From positions 24,573,003 to 24,637,002 of the forward strand of contig ML679954.1 of NCBI GenBank assembly GCA_007922225.1: DNA of 64,000 nt, written 5' to 3'. The position numbers and the translations under genes are program-made. The first letter of the stretch is position 1. Every line of letters begins with the position of its first letter. Source of the DNA: Emydura subglobosa. Its lineage: Eukaryota > Chordata > Testudines > Chelidae. Under the pieces are notes generated by a model, which was not told the DNA's origin, did no database searches, and was given only the letters and a program-made list of their open reading frames with translations. This document shows, one piece after another, positions 58,999 to 64,000 of the stretch.

Positions 58999-61989
58999 TC
59001 TTCTTTTAAAACAATGCTTTTCTCTCCCCAGTTGCTGTGTGAAAATTCCACGCAAACAGAAAACGCTGACAGGGTGGAAATGAAAGAGAATATACACAAA
59101 ATGCTGTCAAACAAAGTAAATTTAACTGGAAAAAAGAGAAAATTCTTTTTTTCTTGATAAACTTTCAGTAATAGTAATCTTACGTGTTACTTTTAACAAC
59201 AGAAGACAAAAATGTTTTCAGATAAAAGTGCAATTTTTAAGGTGACAGTGTCACTTTAAAAGCCCCCAAACCCTGCAGGTATAAAACTTTGCTGGGTTAG
59301 GGTTTCCTCTTCAAACCTGATTAGAACAGCAGCAGGAAGTAGTGTTCAAAGACAGAAAAACACAATGCAGGTTTTGCACAGATCATCACTTGCTGGAAAC
59401 TATTAGTAGAGCAGCACAAAGGTTTCTCAATATAAAGTGAATGATGTGAATCTGAGGTTTTTGATCAATTTATGAAAAGACTAGGGGGAAAAACCCTTCA
59501 CCTTCTGTAAAAGTATATTTTACTTAACATTGTTAAAAGAAAAAAAAAATGAAATTTACATGTCACAGAGCAGAGGGCTGAATGGTTAGGAGGAAGAGTA
59601 GTTCAAAAGACAAGATCTAGTTGCTGCAACACATCTATCTCTGTATAGCTCCCAGCTGCCCTGCAATTCCTCTTATAAAGGGGCTGAATCATATTTCCAC
59701 CATCAACTCCACCGAGCAGGCCCTACCTCCACAACACATTTCATCAAAAGCTTTAATCCCTGTGTGTCTTCTGCACACAGATCAGGGAGGCAAACCAGAC
59801 TCCTAGCAGTTAAGATTGTGCTCTATGCAGCTATCCATGGTATTTGCTGCCACGAACTGAGATTTCTTCACTCCTTTCATATGGGGAAGCTTCTCAGTAG
59901 AGCTCATCAAAAAGTGAAAGCCTACTTTTGTAGAAAAATTTGAAATTTTATTTCACAGAGTTCAGAACAGACTTTTGTTTTTGTTATTGTTGTTCTAAGT
60001 CTGTTGTAAATGGTCTTTAGTTTCTTTTGCAATTTTTTCTTTAAAATAGCACATATAAACAAAATGGTAACTAACATTTTTCAATAATTTTTATGTTTTG
60101 TAACATTTTTGAAAAAACATAGAAAATGTTAACAAAACTGGTGATTAAAAACAAAACATTCAGACAATGTTGACAATATTCCAAATTTTTTTAAAAATTG
60201 ACTTTTTCTTCTAATCAAAGAAGAAACATTTTTTTTGAAAAATGTTGATCCATTCTAAGCCAAAGTTACACCTAACAGAATGTGGCCTATTGAATCTGTT
60301 CTGAATCATCTCAGTGCACTGGTGTAAATCAAAAGTAACTTAACTGAAGTCTATGAAGTTACACCATTGTAAACTAATTTAAGATGAGAATCAAGCTTTT
60401 CACATTGGTGTAAGTATGAGCAGAAGTAGGCCAAACTGGGCCTATTTTTAATTAAAACAGGCATGTTTTAACATGACAGTTTTTCAAAATGTCGGATTTC
60501 AAATGCTCAATAAATTTTCAATGAAACATTTTGAAATACTTGCAAATTTCTTGGAGAATATTGCACCCATTTCTAATTCAAACAGAACCACAAAAATGCA
60601 ACCATGTTTGCACTGGGGGTCAAATGGTAGGCAGACAACAACACCACACAATGGTGCAAGGGAGAGGAGTTTTATTCAACATAATTTAAGCAAACCTTTG
60701 TTCTTATGAATAGTGCTAAGAGATATTAAATAGCGCTCACCTGAGAATGACATTTCTATTTCACGGCAATTTTCAAGATTTCAAAATATGTTGTCGTTCC
60801 ATTCTGGAGTGAAAAGAAATGGAGAGTGTGTGTGCGCACGCATGCACTGTACTGGGGAAAGTCAAGTCAAAAGAGATCAGTGTTGCATTCACAAGAGTAG
60901 AGATATTTCTTTCCCTTTGGTCAAAGTTTTCCTAGGAAGGCCAGCTAAGGACTAACAAATTGATTAATTTCTTTGTATATATTTAGTACATGTAATCAAA
61001 TTTTCACTTCTTCTCCTCAGTAGTTATTCATCTGTCACTCAGCTTTTGCTGCTGTACTGTTAACAAAAAATATAATCCTGACCAGCAACAGCTGGTAGCA
61101 TAGACATCTTCAGCTCTTGTGCCTTCACTTCAAAGTGGGCTTTTTTTTCTTCTGTGGAATGGTTTCTATAACTTAAAAGCAAACAACAACCACACAGATG
61201 TCTCTCAAGCAAACCTTTTATCAAGTAGTTCAGTGGACCGTGATGGAAATAATAATGAGTAATTTCTCAAGCAGCAGTGCCCATCTCCACCTCAAATCTC
61301 AAAATACATGAAAGCATCTCAGCAAATATCTAAGGGTGAAATAGACTTCTGCCACACAAAGTCCAAGCAATTATGCTTTGCATGAATAAAGAGCTCATGG
61401 AATTGGAGATCAAAACCACCAGTTTGGAGGCTAGGTCAGGAAGGCTTTATTCCTTCCAGATGCTATCAGCTGGAGTAGTGCCAACAGCTGTTAGGACTTC
61501 TGGATTCACATATCTGAAGATCCGGTGGCCCAGTGCTGGCTTCACATCAACACTACCAGGTTAAGTCACTGGGGCATATGGAGGCTTCCCATGAAATGCA
61601 CAACTTCCCTATGCAGCATCACTGCAGGGCATAAGAGCTGTTTATAGGCCCTCTGACCAGGGTGAATTTCCCACTAACTGTGATTAGACTGAACACACAC
61701 ACCAGTACTCCAGATCACAAGGCAAACATGGAAATATTGTGCAATGTTCTCCCAAAATAAAAACGATAGCATTTCCTTGAAGGGCTAATCTCAGGGAAAG
61801 ATTTTCAATGGATTATTAGCTCTAATTATTTAATATTATTTTCCACCTTCTTCCCAGAGAACCAACTTTCTTCTAAAATGGTTAATAATCTTTTACTGGG
61901 AGGCAACATGGAACAGTGGGAAAAGCAATGCAATAGGACTCATCTGACAGTTCTTGGGATACCCAGGACTGTGAGTCACTTTGTTACCC
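58999..61989. other. No confirmed gene; candidate exon and palindromes
   Basis: Contains the 84-nt GT-AG bounded segment 59032-59115, the palindrome 59235-59261, an AT-rich self-complementary stretch 60030-60250 and a palindromic element 60299-60395. 61890-61985 faintly resembles a SINE head. Confidence 0.4.
60299..60395. repeat. Palindromic element, gtgtaaatc family
   Basis: gaatcatctcagtgcactgg and tgtaaatcaaaagtaactta, against gaagttacaccattgtaaac and aagatgagaatcaagc, are imperfect inverted arms around aactgaagtctat. Same family as 43796 and 54457. Confidence 0.5.
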
Positions 61990-62960
61990 CACTGCCTCCA
62001 GCATGAGGGAGACTTGTTTGTGCTTAAGTGGGTGGCAGCTCCCTGACGCCTCCAGCCTGTTAGTCACTCAAATGACCTCCTCTGGGCTATGCCAGCCCTT
62101 CCTTTGCCTTGCAAGTTAACCATAGGTGCACCAAGTTCCGTTTGAAGTGTTGCTTTGTAATGTCCAGCCACTTATCCACTGAACGGTCACAGAAATACCA
62201 GGTCTGCCGTCCCTATAGGAATGGTGCACTCACCAGCTGGTATGAGTCAACTAAGGTTCAGCACCTAGTTTAACATCACAGCACTTAGACATATTTATAG
62301 TGAAAACAAGGATAAATTTATTACTAAAGATTTAAGAGTCAAATGATAGTAAGAATATTGGAAACAAAATGTTACATATAAAATAAAAGCATAACATACT
62401 TTCTGGAGATTAAATGTACCTAGCAGGTTAGCCTCCTGTCTAAAGAAGTTTCTCTCACCCCCAAAGTTCTCTGCAGTATTTTCAACCAAGGCTGGCTGAG
62501 ATCCTGTTTTCATGAATGTAAACACGATGACTGTTTACCTCCAAAGTGCAGAATGACGGGCCTTCCACTTGTACTCCCAAAAGTTCATTGTCTGTACTCA
62601 GAGACAGTATAATCACCTCTGGCTTGTTTTTTCTATGTGCTCCTTCCCTGTTGACTTCTCATCTCTGTTGACTTCGTATGTAAATGGCTATTCACTGTTT
62701 TAGCTTACAATGCTTAATTTACATTTGACAGAGAAAGAGGTGAATAAACATATCTCTCTGACCAAAAACCTATTTCTCCGGGTGACTCATATCTTGATAA
62801 AGAATCTAAGAACATATTCCAGTGTATATACACAGAACTCCTTACATAGTATCTGTATATACATTTCATAAAGATATTAATGACCAGTGTGACCTTGGCT
62901 TTCATTTAAGACCTCACAGGACATTCTACAGTGAACCAGAATGACATGCCAGAATCAGGA
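61990..62960 (-). repeat. Candidate LTR-like repeat, unclassified
   Basis: The block has a composition and vocabulary different from its flanks (caccagctggtatgagtcaa, gtcacagaaataccaggtct, gctgagatcctgttttcatg). In minus orientation it recalls LTR sequences common in turtles, including an AATAAA at about 62319-62324 within taataaatttatcc. I could not find paired termini, a primer-binding site or any gag/pol coding sequence. If it is an LTR, it is a solo one. Confidence 0.3.
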
Positions 62961-63019
62961 CACTTCTGTCACCCTTTGCCAATTGGCATTAAGAGGCTCA
63001 GGTCAAAACTCAGGAAAAC

Positions 63020-63230
63020 GTTGATTCTAATCTTGACTGTACTGTGTGAACACGTGCAAGTCAATCCATCTCTCTGTGTGCCTGTTCCCCCACCCACTAC
63101 TTTTCTTCACTCTTGTCTGTTTTGACTTTAAGCTCTTCAGATAGAAACTGTGTCATATTATGTATTTGTACAGTGCCTAGTGCAACGGGGCTCTACGTGC
63201 TCCCATAATACGAATAGATAATAATTTTAA
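63020..63230 (+). repeat. MIR-like SINE with amniote attgtaagctc-type tail
   Basis: The first part (ttgattctaatcttgactgt, gtgtgaacacgtgcaagtca, atccatctctctgtgtgcct) parallels the MIR core (ttgctgtgtgaccttgggcaagtcac...ctctctgtgcctcag). The second part (ctttaagctcttcagataga, tttgtacagtgcctagtgca, acgggg, taatacgaatagataata) is the tail also found at 9625, 15300 and 25262. This is the only copy in the window where head and tail are still joined. Confidence 0.6.
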
Positions 63231-64000
63231 CCTTATTTCAGGAATATTTCTTAAAAACACAATCATTTTCATTATGACTAATTCACTGATGTGTAAAAGT
63301 GTAAATTTAGACCCCTTCCATATGATGGATAAAACTGTGTCGGCAGCAGTCATGTTGAAATACAGGTGTTGCTTGTTTGTACAGTTCTAGTGTGGATTGC
63401 TCATGATGTAAGATTCCTCCACAGCACGTGACACTGATGATACCTACGATTCTCCCCTATCCCCCCTTGAAATCTGACAGTTGACATTTACTGTTAATAT
63501 TTCAGCATAGAGCCCAGTTTCCTAAATAATGAAGATATATGGCTATCATAATGACATGTCAATCAAATACAGGTAGGCCTCTAAAGGTACTTTAGGAAAT
63601 AATTTGTTGCTTTGAATGAATGCATAAGTTCACATTAGGACAATATATAGAACCCGGTGAAAATCAATCAATAAACCGGATCAATTTAACCTCATAATAC
63701 TGCAATGACAGTGTGTGTCCAGCAAGACATTCAGTGGGTTGTGTTATGAAATAAATGATCTCACTGGACTATCAGAATGCTTCAGTGATTCATTCATGAT
63801 ACGCTGTTGTGCCTATCTAAACTTCATACTGCAGTATACGCCTATTCCTGGGAATAGACCCCAACTAGACCAGTATAATTATGGAAAAATAAGTAGATGG
63901 TTGTGAGTTTTCAGGAAAAAACTTAGAACCAAGCCAAAAGGAAAGAATCCTCAATTCCATGAAAATACAACCTTAATCAGATATATATTGGAACAAAAAA
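63231..64000. other. AT-rich flank without recognisable gene
   Basis: Nothing recognisable; the frame at 63715-63906 has no motif. Confidence 0.5.

Noticed and set aside
61890..61985. tRNA-derived SINE head (acatggaacagtgggaaaag)
   Set aside because: Similarity is faint and no A/B box pair could be confirmed.

Overview
The window looks like non-coding DNA from a reptile genome, most likely a turtle (inference). The base composition is AT-rich. The recognisable content is dominated by CR1-clade LINE retrotransposons whose reverse-transcriptase and 3'-UTR sequence resembles the subfamilies abundant in turtle genomes. Around them are Penelope-like element (PLE) ends, non-autonomous DNA transposons, ancient MIR-like SINE remnants and many short palindromic elements. 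I see no intact protein-coding gene, rRNA or tRNA. All open frames of 60-165 codons are either transposon relics or chance frames. The region is probably intergenic or intronic.

Layout. 451-1298: GC-rich hAT-like element. 1387-2600: CR1 copy 1 (minus). 2830-3850: possible decayed coding relic (minus). 3870-4500: CR1 3'-UTR of a second subfamily (minus). 4500-18740: mostly unannotated AT-rich DNA, with a MIR-tail SINE pair (9625 and 15300), a possible LTR-like block (11740-12610) and a 36-bp minisatellite (13036). 18741-22500: CR1 copy 2 (minus), the most complete copy, with ORF1 esterase and ORF2 endonuclease/RT remnants. 22500-30250: a 110-bp-spaced duplication (23781), a SINE (25262) and a GT microsatellite. 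30261-30658: hAT-like element with near-perfect 8-bp target-site duplication. 35378-35575: PLE end carrying a hammerhead-ribozyme core. 36221-36620: TIR element. 36800-37640: CR1 copy 4 (minus). 41908-42113: mosaic, inverted PLE end with a second hammerhead core on the minus strand. 44693-44814: duplicated AT/AC microsatellite. 47485-50765: CR1 copy 3 (minus). 54255-54566: two palindromic elements. 56288-56379: inverted PLE scrap. 58206-58998: CR1 copy 5 (plus, with an ATTCTATG-type tail). 61990-62960: candidate LTR-like repeat (minus). 63020-63230: MIR-like SINE.

The signals most worth following are the two hammerhead ribozyme cores in the PLE ends, the shared central motif of the many small palindromic elements, and a few short GT-AG bounded open segments that could be exons (best: 42369-42451). 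Nothing here amounts to a demonstrable new multi-gene system. Repeat names are given from recall of family features, without a database search.
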